Shown here piece after piece: positions 1-11,045 of a stretch of 64,000 nucleotides of DNA. Numbering within the stretch: the stretch's first letter is position 1; each line of letters opens with the position of its first letter. Under the pieces are notes generated by a model. The model did not search any database, had not been told where the DNA came from, and saw only the letters and a list, made by a program, of their open reading frames with translations. The position numbers were made by a program, and so were the translations under genes. Source of the stretch: Citrobacter amalonaticus (GTDB lineage Bacteria > Pseudomonadota > Gammaproteobacteria > Enterobacterales > Enterobacteriaceae); assembly GCA_028994555.1 (NCBI GenBank), contig JARDVN010000001.1:2418001-2482000 (forward strand), written 5' to 3'.

Positions 1-296
1 TGCTGACGGATAAATCACCGCTGCGTGATTTTGGGCGACTGACGACCCTGACGGGAGGGTGCTGGAATCCGCGTTTATTTCGTTCACAAAAACGGCTGAG
101 CGATCGCGAACAGCAAGTCCTCAGTTTGCTGGTGAGCGGGTATTCGCCAAACGAGATTTCAGATCTGATAAGGGTAAGTTATAAAACGGTCCAGACCCAT
201 AAAATGCGCATTATCGCCAGGCTGGGTCTGGCCCATTCAGCCGAACTGAACAAACTGATTGTCAGATTCAACCATCCGTTATCTTTTTTATCCTGA
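1..296 (+). CDS. LuxR-family transcriptional regulator, C-terminal part (5' end outside window)
   Basis: The reading frame is open from the left edge and ends in TGA at 294-296. The last ~65 residues form a GerE/LuxR-type helix-turn-helix: LSDREQQVLSLLVSGYSPNEI followed by a recognition helix around VSYKTVQTHKMRI and a final helix near LGLAHSAEL. The sensing or receiver domain is cut off, so its signal cannot be told. It ends about 100 bp from the 3' end of the convergent autotransporter gene, and a second LuxR-type gene lies on that gene's other side. A role in controlling the adhesin is possible but only inferred from position. Confidence 0.8.
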   Translation, partial: LTDKSPLRDFGRLTTLTGGCWNPRLFRSQKRLSDREQQVLSLLVSGYSPNEISDLIRVSYKTVQTHKMRIIARLGLAHSAELNKLIVRFNHPLSFLS

Positions 297-307
297 GTTT
301 GTCGTTA

Positions 308-388
308 GCCTGATGGCGCTTCGCTTATCAGGCCTTCAGCTGTCCTGAACAACGTAGGCCGGGTGAGGCATTGCCGTCACCCGGCCTG
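308..388. repeat. REP/BIME-like palindromic pair
   Basis: Two GC-rich imperfect palindromes lie back to back: GCCTGATGGCGCTTCGC.. closing with ATCAGGCC (308-334), and GGCCGGGTGAGGC.. closing with CACCCGGCC (357-387). This is the form of enterobacterial REP units. They fill the gap between the convergent LuxR-type and autotransporter genes, where such elements usually sit, and may help terminate or protect both transcripts. Confidence 0.65.
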
Positions 389-404
389 ATCCTCTCAGAG
401 GTTG

Positions 405-3400
405 TCAGAACGACTTTTTAAAGCCAATTGAGGCATTGACTGGCGCTTCCACCTGCGATTTATGCCCGCCGTTGTTAAACTGCGTCCCCAGTTCGCCGTA
501 CACCTGCAGGTCGCGGTCGATGTTCCAGCTCAGGCCCGCGGCCACTTCGGTGCTGGAATACTGCTGCGAGGATTCCAGTGTTGTCGTTGCGACGGCATTG
601 CTGAAGCGGGTTTTGTCTTTTGACCCCAGCCCCTGCCACAGGTTGACGCGACCATATGGCTGAACTTTACCGTGACGGGTGTCATAGTCAGCTTTCAGTC
701 GCAGCCCGACACGGGCGGTAAAGGCATCGGCAGTATCGAGTCTGACCTTCGTCTTCGTCGAGCCGCCCAGCGTGCTGTCATCAAAATCGCTGTACTGATA
801 GATCAGCTGCACCTGCGGTTCCAGACTCCATGCGCTTGCCCCTAAGCGGAACGCTTTACCGATCTCCGTCGAGGCGGTCAGCGTATGGCCTTTCACGGTA
901 TGGGAGCCATTGTTTCCGGATGCCGACAGACGAGCGTCATGGTTACCGTATTGCAGGACGTTATCCATATACATGCCATCGGTGGAGAACCAGGTGGCGT
1001 AACTGCCCAGGTAAAACGCGTTGTCATCAATGTTACCGCCTTTACCCGCGCTGCCGGATTTGCTGCCTTTGACGCTGCTGTCGATATCCAGAATGCTGGT
1101 GTATACACCGGTTTTCCAGCTGGCATTCGCATAAAGGTCAATTCCCGCCTGAATCCCCGTCGTATGGTTGGTGGTCTGCGTGCCCGTAGCATCATCCAGT
1201 TTGGTTTTGCCGGAGTAGCCAATCATTCTCGCCCATGCGCGGTTATCTTCATCAAGACCCGGTCGTGCGTCGTCCCCCATGCGCTGGTGCATATTACCTA
1301 ACAGGCTCAGATCGCTCTGACGTACCACGCTGGCGAGACCGGAGTAGAGCATGGTTTCCGGACGGTACGCGCTGCGCAGATACCAGTTTTCGCCCTGGCC
1401 TTTCGCGTTGCCGGCGTACAACTGGTATTCAAACGCCCCGGCAGACATCCGGTTATTCGCCAGATAGAAGCCGTCACGCGTGGATTGCGCCGTGGTGGTG
1501 GCACCGTTCTTCGCCGTCACCACTTCGATCCCGTCGCCCGCCGTCGGCGCGCCCAGCCCGGAACCGTCTACCTTCAGCAGCGTGCTGCCGCTGACCTGAC
1601 CGCCATCGATCACCAGTCGGTCCGCAATACCCTGACCGCTGCTGTTCTGCGCCGCGGCTAATTCAAGCGTCCCGTTTTTGCCGCTGTAATCGCCTTTCAC
1701 CGTCAACGCGGAACCGATCGCCGCCCCCGTCAGCGATACGCTGCCGCCGTTGGTTAATCCGGCGACCGTCTGGTCGTAGCCTTGCGTTTTCAGCGCAGTG
1801 TTGCTCGCCACTGTGTGATGAGACGCTGCGCTCAACGTATTGGTGCCGCCGGCCTGCAGAACCCCATTGGCGATAAGCGTTGCGCCTTTGTAGCTGTTCG
1901 CGCCTTCCAGCGTGGTGATGCCGCTGCCGGTGTGGTGGAACTGTCCTTCGCCGCTGATATTGCCGCTCAGTGTGTAGCTGTTACAGCGTTTCACATCCAG
2001 TATGCCGTCAGCGATGATATCGCCCTGTACGCTGCCGATCTCACCGCCGTTACCCAACTGCAACGTACCCTGCACGACGTGGGTGCCGCCGGTGTAGGTG
2101 GTGTCGAGCGTGAGCATGAGCGTACCCTGACCAGTTTTCGTCAACTGGCCGCTGCCTTCAACCTCGGTCAACAGTTCGACGTTGAAGCCGTTGGTGTCGA
2201 AGGTCCCGCCGCCGGATTCCAGCGTCACCTGGCGGGCGGTATTAAACGCATCGCCATACTTCAGCGTGCCGCCGTTAAAGGTGATCCCGGTATTGGCTGC
2301 GCCGAGGTTTTTATCCCCGGAAACCTGCAGTGTCCCTGCCGTAATCGTTGTTCCGCCGCGGTAGCTGTTCTCGCCGGTCAGGATCAGCGTGCCGAGGTCG
2401 CTCTTATTGACGCCACCGGAACCGCGGATCTCGCTGTCGATGGTGGCGATATACCCTGCGCCATCGACGGTGCCGTCGCCGACGCGAATCAGCGTATTGG
2501 CGGTGTCGGTAGTGATGGCATCACCCGCTACGCGGTAGCCATCGGTGGCAAACTGCGCTCCGCTGATGATCACATCCCCGAGGCTGTTATCCACGGTGAC
2601 ATTGCCTGCCACCCCCTGGAAGACGGCAAACGCGGCATCGGTGAACGGGGCATTCAGCGCGCCTTCCGGCGTGGATTCATCGGTGGTCCAGTTGTCGTTG
2701 CCGTGGCTGGATTGCCAGATGCCGTCGCCGCCGTTAATGACGCCGTTGTTTTTCAGTTCGCCATTCTCACCGCCGGCGCCGTCCCAGAAGCGCAGGGTCA
2801 GGCCGCCGTGGTTCACCAGGTTGACCTGATGGTTAACCGATGTCTGCACGTACAAGCTGTCCGCCGCCGTTGGGGCATTGGCAATGTCCATCACGTTGTT
2901 GGTCAGCGTGCCGGAGTAGTTAATGACGCGATAGACGCCGACGTCAAAGCTGCCACCGGGCGAGGTTTCAATGTTGAGCTTGCCGTCGAGTACCAGATCG
3001 CCGTTGACGTTAATCAGGTCGTTGAAGGCACCTCCCGGGGTATACGCCTGACCAAACTGATAATCCAGTTGCGACAGATCATTGAGCGTCAGAGCGCCGG
3101 TGGTCAGTTTGCCGACGCTGTTAAGTGTGGAACCAGCGGTAATATGTCCGTTATCTGCCACGTTCACCGCGCCGCCAATAATGCCGTTGCCGCCCAGCGT
3201 CGCGCCTGCTTTGACCGTTACGTCTCCGGTCGCCGCCGCCTGATTACCATTGACCAACAGTACGCCCTCATCGACCGATGTGGTGCCGGTCCAGGTATTG
3301 TCGCCGGTTAAGGTCAGTGTCCCGTCGCCGATTTTCACCAGATTGCCGCTGTCACCGCTGATGATGCCGCTGATGGTGTCGTCGAGACCAAGATTACCGA

Positions 3401-6400
3401 GGGAGAGGGTTTTGTCGCCCAACTCAACGTTACCCGCGCCGGACAGCGAACCGATGGATGTCGCGCTGTCGACATGGCTGATATCCACTCTACCGCCAGA
3501 GAGGTTTTTCACCGTGGTCATTTCCGCCAGTGCGCGATCGGCAAAGGACATCAGCCCGCTATTGGTGACCGTTGCGCTGCCGCCGCTGGCATCCTCTTCC
3601 AGCGCTAAGATGCTCTCATCTGACACGTTAATCGAGGATTGTCCTGCCGTCGCATTGCCTGCAATCAGCGCCTTCGCGGTGCCGTTCAGATTCAGCGTCG
3701 CGTCGGCGGCAGTGACCGTGTCTTTTAACGTTAACAGGCTGTCGGTAATCTCCATCGTCAGAGATTGCAAACGGGTTGCCGCGCCGCTGATGTTCAGCGT
3801 CGCGCCTTTCGTTACGCTCACCGTGCTGCTGGCGTTACTACCAAATGTTCCCGTCTGACTGGCATTTACCGTGACGTTGTGAGTTTGTCCGGTACCTTCA
3901 ATCAGCGTCGTGCCCTGATAGCTGTTAGCCCGATCGAGCGACAGCGTGCTGGCCGCATCATGGGTACTACTGGTGACTTTCAGGTTACCCGCGCCCGTGA
4001 TATCGCCGACCGGAGAGAAGTGGTGCGAATTCAGATCGAACACCGCAGCCGCGCCAGACGTCCCCAGGGTGAGGGTGCGCTGAGTGGTGAAATCCGCGCC
4101 CAGCTGGAGCGTTGAACCGTTGTTGATCGTGACGCCAGTTCCGGACTGGCCCAGGTTGTTATCCGCCGAGATTTGCAGCGTACCGCCGTCAATGCGCGTG
4201 CCGCCATGATAGGTGTTATCACCGCTCAGGATCAGACGCCCCTGGTCAGTCTTGACCACCGTCAGGCTATCCGCGCTGTCACCTTCGCGGATCGTCGATT
4301 CGATCGTTGCGGTGAAATTCTCGCCTGCGCCACCGGCACCGACGCGTAGCATCAGCTCATTGCTGCCCGCGGTGGTCTCCCACGCGTTCAGCGCATCGCC
4401 TTTGATGACATAGCCGTCCGCGTCAAACTGCGCTCCGGAAAACTGAACATTGCCCGCGCTCTGATCGACCTCGACCGTACCGGCGTTGCCGGTAAAGACC
4501 GCGAAGGCTTTTTGCGCCCACGGCGCGTTGCCGATACCGTCCTGCTGCGTCCAGTTGTTATCGCCCAGGCTGCCAATGGCCATCCATTTGCCATCGCCAC
4601 CATCGATTTTACCGTTGCCTTCAATTCCGGTTTTACCGTGGTTTTCCCCCGTCTGTGCGCCGTCCCAGAATTGCAGCGTGACGCCGTTGGCGTTGACCAG
4701 GTTGACCTGATTCGCCAGCACCGTCTGGACGAAAATATTGCTCTTATCCTGACCCGCCGGAACGTCACCCAACTCCAGTGTCTGGTTGTCGAGCGTGCCG
4801 CCGTAGTTATAAAGACGGTAGACGCCTGGGCCAAACGTACCGCCTGCGCTTTGGCTGACGTTCAGCGTGCCGTCGAGCAACAGATTGCCGGCGACATCCA
4901 CCAGATCGTTTTGCGCGCCACCGGGCACGAAGGCTTGTCCCAGTTCAAATGCGGAGGTGGTTTTGCTACCCAGTTGCAGGCTCCCGTTGATCTTCAGCGT
5001 CCCCGCGCCGCCGTCGCCTGCGCTAAGGGTGGTGGCGTCATTCATCACGACGTCGCCGCCGAGGGTGCCAGTACCGCCCAGGGTCGCAATGCCGTTCACG
5101 GTTGTCATGCCCGTCGCGGCAGACTGATCGCCATTGACCAGCAGTGTGCCGTTGTCAACGGTGGTTTCACCTTTATAGCGGTTGGCGCCCGTTAAACGGG
5201 TGATGCCTTTACCGATTTGCTCCAGCGCGCCGATACCGGAAATCACTCCGTTAAGCAGGACGTTGTTACTGCGATTCACGGTCAGAATACCGTCATCAAC
5301 GATCTGCGAAACCGGGTCGATACCGCCCGTTGTACCGCCCTGACCGAGATGTAAAATCCCGCCCTGATTGATCGTCGTGGATCCGCTGTAGCTGTTGTCG
5401 GTGGTGAACACCGTCGTGCCGCCCGCTGCCCGAATAAAGTTGCCGCTACCGCTGATAGTGCCCTGATAAATCTGGCTGTCAGCGCCATTGCCCTGGGTAT
5501 CAAAGATAATGTTGCTGGCCTTACCGTTGGTGGTGATGCTGTAGTTGCCAATCGTTGCACCGGTATTACTGGCATCCCGATGGTCGCCTGTGCGCAGCGT
5601 CGCGCCGTCGTTCACAGTCAGGGTGCCGTCAGCCAGCGTCAGGCTGTCCACGATGCGCATGTCCGCCTGCGCGCCCGTCAGCGTTAAGGTATTCCAGCCG
5701 CTGCCGATGTGGGTTCCCAGACTGAGGTCATCCCCCCAGCAGCGTACCGATATTACCCTTGGTGTTTGTGAAGGTGAGGGCGTTACCCGTACCGGCGAGC
5801 GTGGTGATGTGACGTGTGTTTGCCAGCGATACATTACCGATGTTGGCCTGGTTGTTGGACGTCCCTGCGAAGTTCACCTCCCCGGCGAACGTTCCGCTGT
5901 TCCAGATAAATTGGTCGCTACCGGCGCCGGTATTGATGATACCGCGCGTATTGCCGCTGCTGATGTCGATGATGTCATTGCCTTTACCGGACTGAATTAC
6001 GACATCCCTGTCGGTGGCCGCGAGGATCGTCCCGGTGTTGGTGATGGTTTTGCTGCTGTCGCCACTGGCATCCACCACCGGACCGTTCACGCTGTTAGAG
6101 GTGATTTTGCCACTGTTGGTGATGGCGGAAACGTCTTTTGCCAGAATCGCTGAACCGCCCGTCGCGTCCTGAATGGTAATATCGGCGCGGGTGGTCAGTT
6201 TGCCGTTGGTACGGGCATCGATCCCATTCCCCGTGGCGTTTCCGGCATCGTTGTGCACCAGCACCGTATAACCAGTGCCGATAGCCAGATCGCCGGTCGC
6301 GTTGTCGCCGTTGTCTTTCATGAAGGCAAAGCCTGAACCCGCGCCGGTGACGTTGAGTAGATTGTTGGCACCGTCTTTCACGTTCAGCGCCACGCTGGTG

Positions 6401-9400
6401 CGGATCCCCGGACCGTCGTTGGCGTTAATCGTCACGTCGTTCAGCGTGATATTTGAACTTTCGGCATGGTTTTGAATCCCGGCGCCGCTGCCCAATGCGC
6501 TAATGGTGACGCCTTTGGCGGTCAGCGAACCGGCCCCTGCTTCGAGGCGAATCCCATCTGCCGAGCCGTTGGTGGTAATGGTATCGGCTACGCCACCGGT
6601 TCCCGTCGTGATATTCAGCGTTGCGCCGTTGGTAAGCAGCACCCCCCGCAGTACCGTCATCCACCTCAATCGCGCCCAGCTTTTTGATCTGCGCATCTTT
6701 GCCGGAGGCGCGAACGCCGATCCCGTTGCTGACATGCAATGCCTTTAATGCATTGTTGGTGAACCGTCCTCCCTCCTGCACGTCGACGCCGATGCTATCT
6801 TTACTGGCGAGATCGATAACTGCGTCCTGTTGCAGAACGATGTTGCCAAGATTCTTCGCCACATAGGCGATGACGTTCAGCCCGTCTTCCAGGGATTTAA
6901 TAATGGCGCTGGAGTTAAGAATGGTTTCGACAGGGGTACCCTGTTTGTTACCGTTCAACTGGTGCGCCTGACCATCGACAATCCCGGCGGTGGTGTTTAA
7001 TCCGGTCAGGTCGATAAGCGTCTTTTCGCTGATGGTCCCTGTTGCGCCCCCTTCGAGCAGCAGGGCGGTAGCCCCCCTTACCACTAACGGTGAAGGTCGC
7101 CTCGCCCGTATCCACGATGCTGCCTTTACCGGTCGCAAAGACGCCTATGGATTGCTCACCGGTTAAGGTCATCTTCAGTGAAGACGACTCTTTATTCGCT
7201 GGATTGATCGTATTTCCGGCAAAGTTTGCGCCATTAGCAATGCGGAACAACGTGGTGCGCGCCTGACCATTATCGTTCATATCGGCTTTGCCGATATTGG
7301 CGGTCGCGCCATTTCCGTACAGGTAGTAGCCAATTTGATCGCTACTTTTGAACAACGGACTGCTGGAACTGTTAATGTTTGCCACCGCGTTATCGCGAAG
7401 ATGAACGCCGATGTTGCCGACTTCTTCGAGTGTGATCGACTAAGATACGTCTACGGTTGCCTGAGCAGTCTTACTCCCTTCGGCCCAGATCGCATAGTTA
7501 CGGTTTGATGTGCCACCGTCGCCCGCGACCGTGATCACACCAGTATCGCTGGATGTTACATGCGCGTTCTTCGAACTGGCGGTCAGATGGATACCGACGT
7601 TGTTGTGACCATTGACGGTAATTTCACCGTCATTGCGGATCTGCTGGTTGCTTTCGCTGCCGCTGTCGCGCACCGAAATACCGAAGTTGTGGCTGGTGCC
7701 GCAGGACGAGTCGCCATTGAGGATGATTTTACCCGTGTTAGTGACGTTTCCGCTGGCGTTGCCGACCAGGATCCCCGCAGCGTTACGTACGCCGGTTCCA
7801 AGGGTGATCGTTCCGGCATTGGTGACGTCGCCTGAGCTTCGGGTCAGGATCCCGGCGCTGGGGCTTGCGCCGCCTGCCATATCGACATCCTGTGTGAGAT
7901 CGTTAGCGTTACGTCCCAGAGAGATGGTGGCATCAAAGATGTTTGTGAAGGTGGCATTGTCGGATACTTCAACGCCGTAAGCTGTCCCCTTACCAAATGA
8001 TACGCCGTTACTGCGCCCGTCAACGACGTTAATCGCGCCCTTGTTCATCCCGGTGGTATTTCCGGCCAACTGCATACCGATGGCAAGCGTCAGCGAACTG
8101 TCAGGATTATCTGTTGACCACGGATCGGCCGCCGCCGCGGTTCCGTAGTTGTTCGTTGTAATGGCCTGGTTAATGGTTCCTTCGTTCACTACGGTACTGT
8201 TTCCCAGCCCCTGCATACCGTAGGCACCGTAACTGTTGACCTTTTGATTACCATCCTTATCGATAAACAAACCGGCGTTGATCGTACCGCGGTTAGTGGC
8301 GCTGGCGTCACTGGCCAGCATGCCAATCGCCAGTCCCTGCCCGGTAGAGGTCCGCAGCACGTTCAGGTTGCCGTCATTAACGACAGACCCCTTGCTATCG
8401 GCCTTCATTGCGCCATTGATGCTGCCATCGACAGCCAGAGTCGCTCCCGCGGCCAATGTGCCGGTGGCGCCTTCTCCATTGGCATAGATAGCATGCAGTT
8501 CCCCTCGACCAGCCGTGGTGTTGTTGATGTGGGCCTCTCCGTCGGTCCAGACATCGTAATCCCAGGTCAGCAGGTCGGCATTGGTGCTGGAGGTCAGCAA
8601 TTGATTGATGAGACTGGCATAGTACGCCTATGCATCAGAAACTTTACTGATGGTGCCAGAATCCAGCCATAGCTGAATCTGGCTGATATTTTGCCCGTCA
8701 GGTGTTTTGGCGCTCTCACTGCCAGCGCCAATCAGCCAGTCGTTGAAATTCGCCAGATCCGCCGCGCTTTTGATGGAAAAGGTACGGCTGCCCGTTTCAA
8801 CAACCTTGCCCTCTTCGTCGTAGCCCCAGGTCATTAAGGTAATATCATCGCCAAATACGGTGGTCTGTTTCGAACCGGCAAAGGTTTGGGTCGGAACGAC
8901 GGGTGCCGCACCGAACTGGATGTAGTTATTGGATTGCCAGTTGACCTTACTGCCTGAGCCTTGCGCTTCGAGCAGAGAAGAATCTTTTGCCAGCAGACGG
9001 ATAGCATTGTCACGTGCGTTAAGTGGGGTATTGCTGATATTCAGATTGGCGGTTGCGCCATTTTTGGCAACAGCAAAACCAAACTGCTTATAGATTTGCG
9101 ATACATTGGCATCAAACGTATTAAGCACCGCGTCACCAATCTGCGAAACGCTAATAAAGTTTGCCAGGCTTGCGGTATCAAACACTTTCAGGGTAGAGGT
9201 TGTCTCTGGATCTGCCGGGTCAATCACCTGAAATTCCACGCTTTGCTGCGGGGTAGACGACTGCGTATGACTGAGGTATTCCGCGAGTTCTTCAATGGTG
9301 GTGATGGATTTTGGCTCGTGGGCAGGGCTGGTGGCGGTAATCGTAATTTTGTTACTTTCCAGCAGATCCCGGATGGTTGACGATTCCACAATGCCGCTCT

Positions 9401-9721
9401 GTCCGAAGGCGATGTCGGGGATCGCGCCGGTGATGTTTAGTTCGCTGCCAGCAGTAATGTTTTCATATAAAAAACCGTAGTTGTGGACGTTCTGATGGAC
9501 GCCAGCGGTGATTCTGTCCTGATAATCCTCGGTGATAACATGTGTGCCCGTGGCCTCGAGCGGCACGGCGACGGCGGTGAGAGAAACGCCGGCGAATAAA
9601 CCAGAGGCGACAAGCAGTACGGTTTTGCGCGAGCTGCTTTTTTCTTCCCTTTTGATAATTCGGAGGCGACAACCCAAAGCCCGAGCGCCGCATTCCATAT
9701 AATGTTGTAAACCTTATTCAT
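405..9721 (-). CDS. Very large type Va autotransporter adhesin (frame interrupted)
   Basis: A surface protein of about 3,100 residues secreted through its own C-terminal outer-membrane barrel. The start at 9721 opens an extended signal peptide of autotransporter type (MNKVYNIIWNAALGLWVVAS), followed by the hydrophobic signal core TVLLVASGLFAGVSL. The passenger is a long beta-helix-like array rich in G, N, T and D, with many autotransporter-associated repeats (GTLTLTG.NTYxGGT). The last ~280 residues form the barrel and end in aromatic KKSF. A module of ~350 residues is duplicated (about 5125-4080 and 3240-2250). The frame is broken by one missing A in the run at 9638-9643, by +1 bases in C6 runs at 7072, 6642 and 5732, and by two in-frame TAG codons (8630-8628 and 7442-7440). 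The indels look like miscalls. The stops may be real, in which case this is a pseudogene. Confidence 0.75.
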
Positions 9722-9832
9722 AATAACCTCGTCTGCATTTCTGATTTTTGTTGGTTGGTATGTTGCGTTTGTGGTTAGTGGCGGCTCAAAATGTGTGCGG
9801 CCTGGTTGCCAATTTTCGAAAACGGGAATCCC

Positions 9833-9852
9833 TTCCGCAGGGCGGAATAATT
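9833..9852. terminator. Short hairpin upstream of the autotransporter gene
   Basis: TTCCGC-AGG-GCGGAA is followed on the plus strand by TAATTTTT. It lies between the LuxR-type gene and the autotransporter start and could end the LuxR-type transcript or shape the autotransporter leader. The T-run is on the plus side only, so a terminator role for the minus-strand gene is weak. Confidence 0.3.
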
Positions 9853-9910
9853 TTTACTGATTGAAAACGCCTTAAAAAATAGTCAGTCGTCCGTGTCTTA
9901 TTTCCTCTTT

Positions 9911-10489
9911 TTAAAGTTGTCGATAATGGGAAAGCATATATTTCAGATGGGTATTGCTGTGCCCCAGTTTTTTGGCAATATTGCTTTTATAGGCACCGAT
10001 TGTTTTTTCACTTTTATGCGAGAAATGGGCGATCCTGGTCAGTGACCAGCCCCGTGAAAACATCATCATGACGTTAAATTCATTAGCGCTTATGGCATTA
10101 TCCAGCGGGTGGTTCACGCTTTGGTTCTTGCTGTTAATAAGTTCAGTCAACCGCCGAAGCAGTGCGTCAAGGCCCAACGCCTGGTCGATAAAGTGCATCT
10201 GCATACCGCAAATGGCCTGGAACACCGTAAAGGTTTCGGCATCCGTCAGAACGAGAAGCACCAATGGCGACTGTGAAGAGAGATGACGAAGGGTGCTGGC
10301 GTATTTTAGAATATTGTTTGGTTCAGGATGAATAATGAGGTAATCATTATTCTGAACCACAGGAAGAGAGGAAGGGGATGAATTAGCCGCGTAATATTGC
10401 ATGCCATAATAAATTGATGTGCCGCGCAGGATATTTTTTATGCCAAGCCAGGCGTAATAATTATCACCATAAAAAATAGCGTTTGACAT
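9911..10489 (-). CDS. LuxR-family regulator with atypical N-terminal domain
   Basis: A 192-residue protein. Residues ~130-190 carry a LuxR-type helix-turn-helix (FNVMMMFSRGWSLTRIAHFS.KSEKTIGAYKSNIAKKLG). The N-terminal ~115 residues have the length and hydrophobic pattern of a receiver-like domain, but I see no clear phosphoacceptor pocket, which fits the orphan RcsB/BglJ-like regulators of enterobacteria. The gene lies 190 bp upstream of the autotransporter on the same strand, so it is a candidate dedicated regulator of that adhesin. That role is inference from position. The sequence is AT-rich compared with its neighbours, suggesting transfer. Confidence 0.75.
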   Translation of the reverse strand: MSNAIFYGDNYYAWLGIKNILRGTSIYYGMQYYAANSSPSSLPVVQNNDYLIIHPEPNNILKYASTLRHLSSQSPLVLLVLTDAETFTVFQAICGMQMHFIDQALGLDALLRRLTELINSKNQSVNHPLDNAISANEFNVMMMFSRGWSLTRIAHFSHKSEKTIGAYKSNIAKKLGHSNTHLKYMLSHYRQL

Positions 10490-11045
10490 AAATTTCTCCT
10501 TGCGTCGTCGATAGCATCCTGCCCCTCTTTATTCATTAAAAAGGGTTCTTTCACGGGTTGGTGATCCGTTTTAATCCGTATCCTGTATTGGGATTATTCT
10601 CAATTGAAATATTACGCTTTGTTAAAATTTAAGATAAATCGTTTGTTTCGCCTTCCAGAGAATGATTGATAGATTTTACTTATTGATTGATGAAGACAGG
10701 AGAGAAAATAATGAAGGATATACGGGGTTGTCCTAAAAAATAATAGAGACAAAAGAGAAAAGAGCAGCACAAGCTGGTGAAGTGGAATAAGCGTGGCGTG
10801 ACGACGTATCGCAGGTTAAGAATTTTCCTGGTAAACAGGAGGGTGGTGAAGTGTCGCACGGATGAAGATGTCTGAAAAATTCAATTATATGGACTATAGT
10901 TCTGTATTTTAGAGATTCCTATAAAATTAAGGGCTGAGTTAAGTGGAATTTATGAAATTAAACTTTGTTTTTGACTATTCGTGCTTATTCCGTCCCGGCA
11001 GGTCAATCCGGGTTTACCAGTAAGCAATTTGTTGCAAAAAAAGCG
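10490..11045. other. AT-rich intergenic stretch, no gene seen
   Basis: These 556 bases between the LuxR-type gene and the coiled-coil gene are AT-rich and hold no convincing reading frame. They must include the promoter of the minus-strand LuxR-type gene. I see no clear terminator, known operator or RNA gene. Confidence 0.5.

Noticed and set aside
1782..3311. Long open frame of 509 codons on the plus strand
   Set aside because: It is antisense to the adhesin repeats; the biased G/T/N-rich coding of the minus strand removes stops in this frame. The protein has no recognisable domain and a repetitive composition.
4512..5195. 227-codon plus-strand frame
   Set aside because: Same cause as above: antisense shadow of the adhesin passenger.
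5732..7077. Phase variation through G6/C6 tracts in the adhesin
   Set aside because: The same +1 pattern occurs in entC, betB, fepB, ybdF and others, including A/T runs, where phase switching makes no sense. The tracts are also short for slipped-strand switching.
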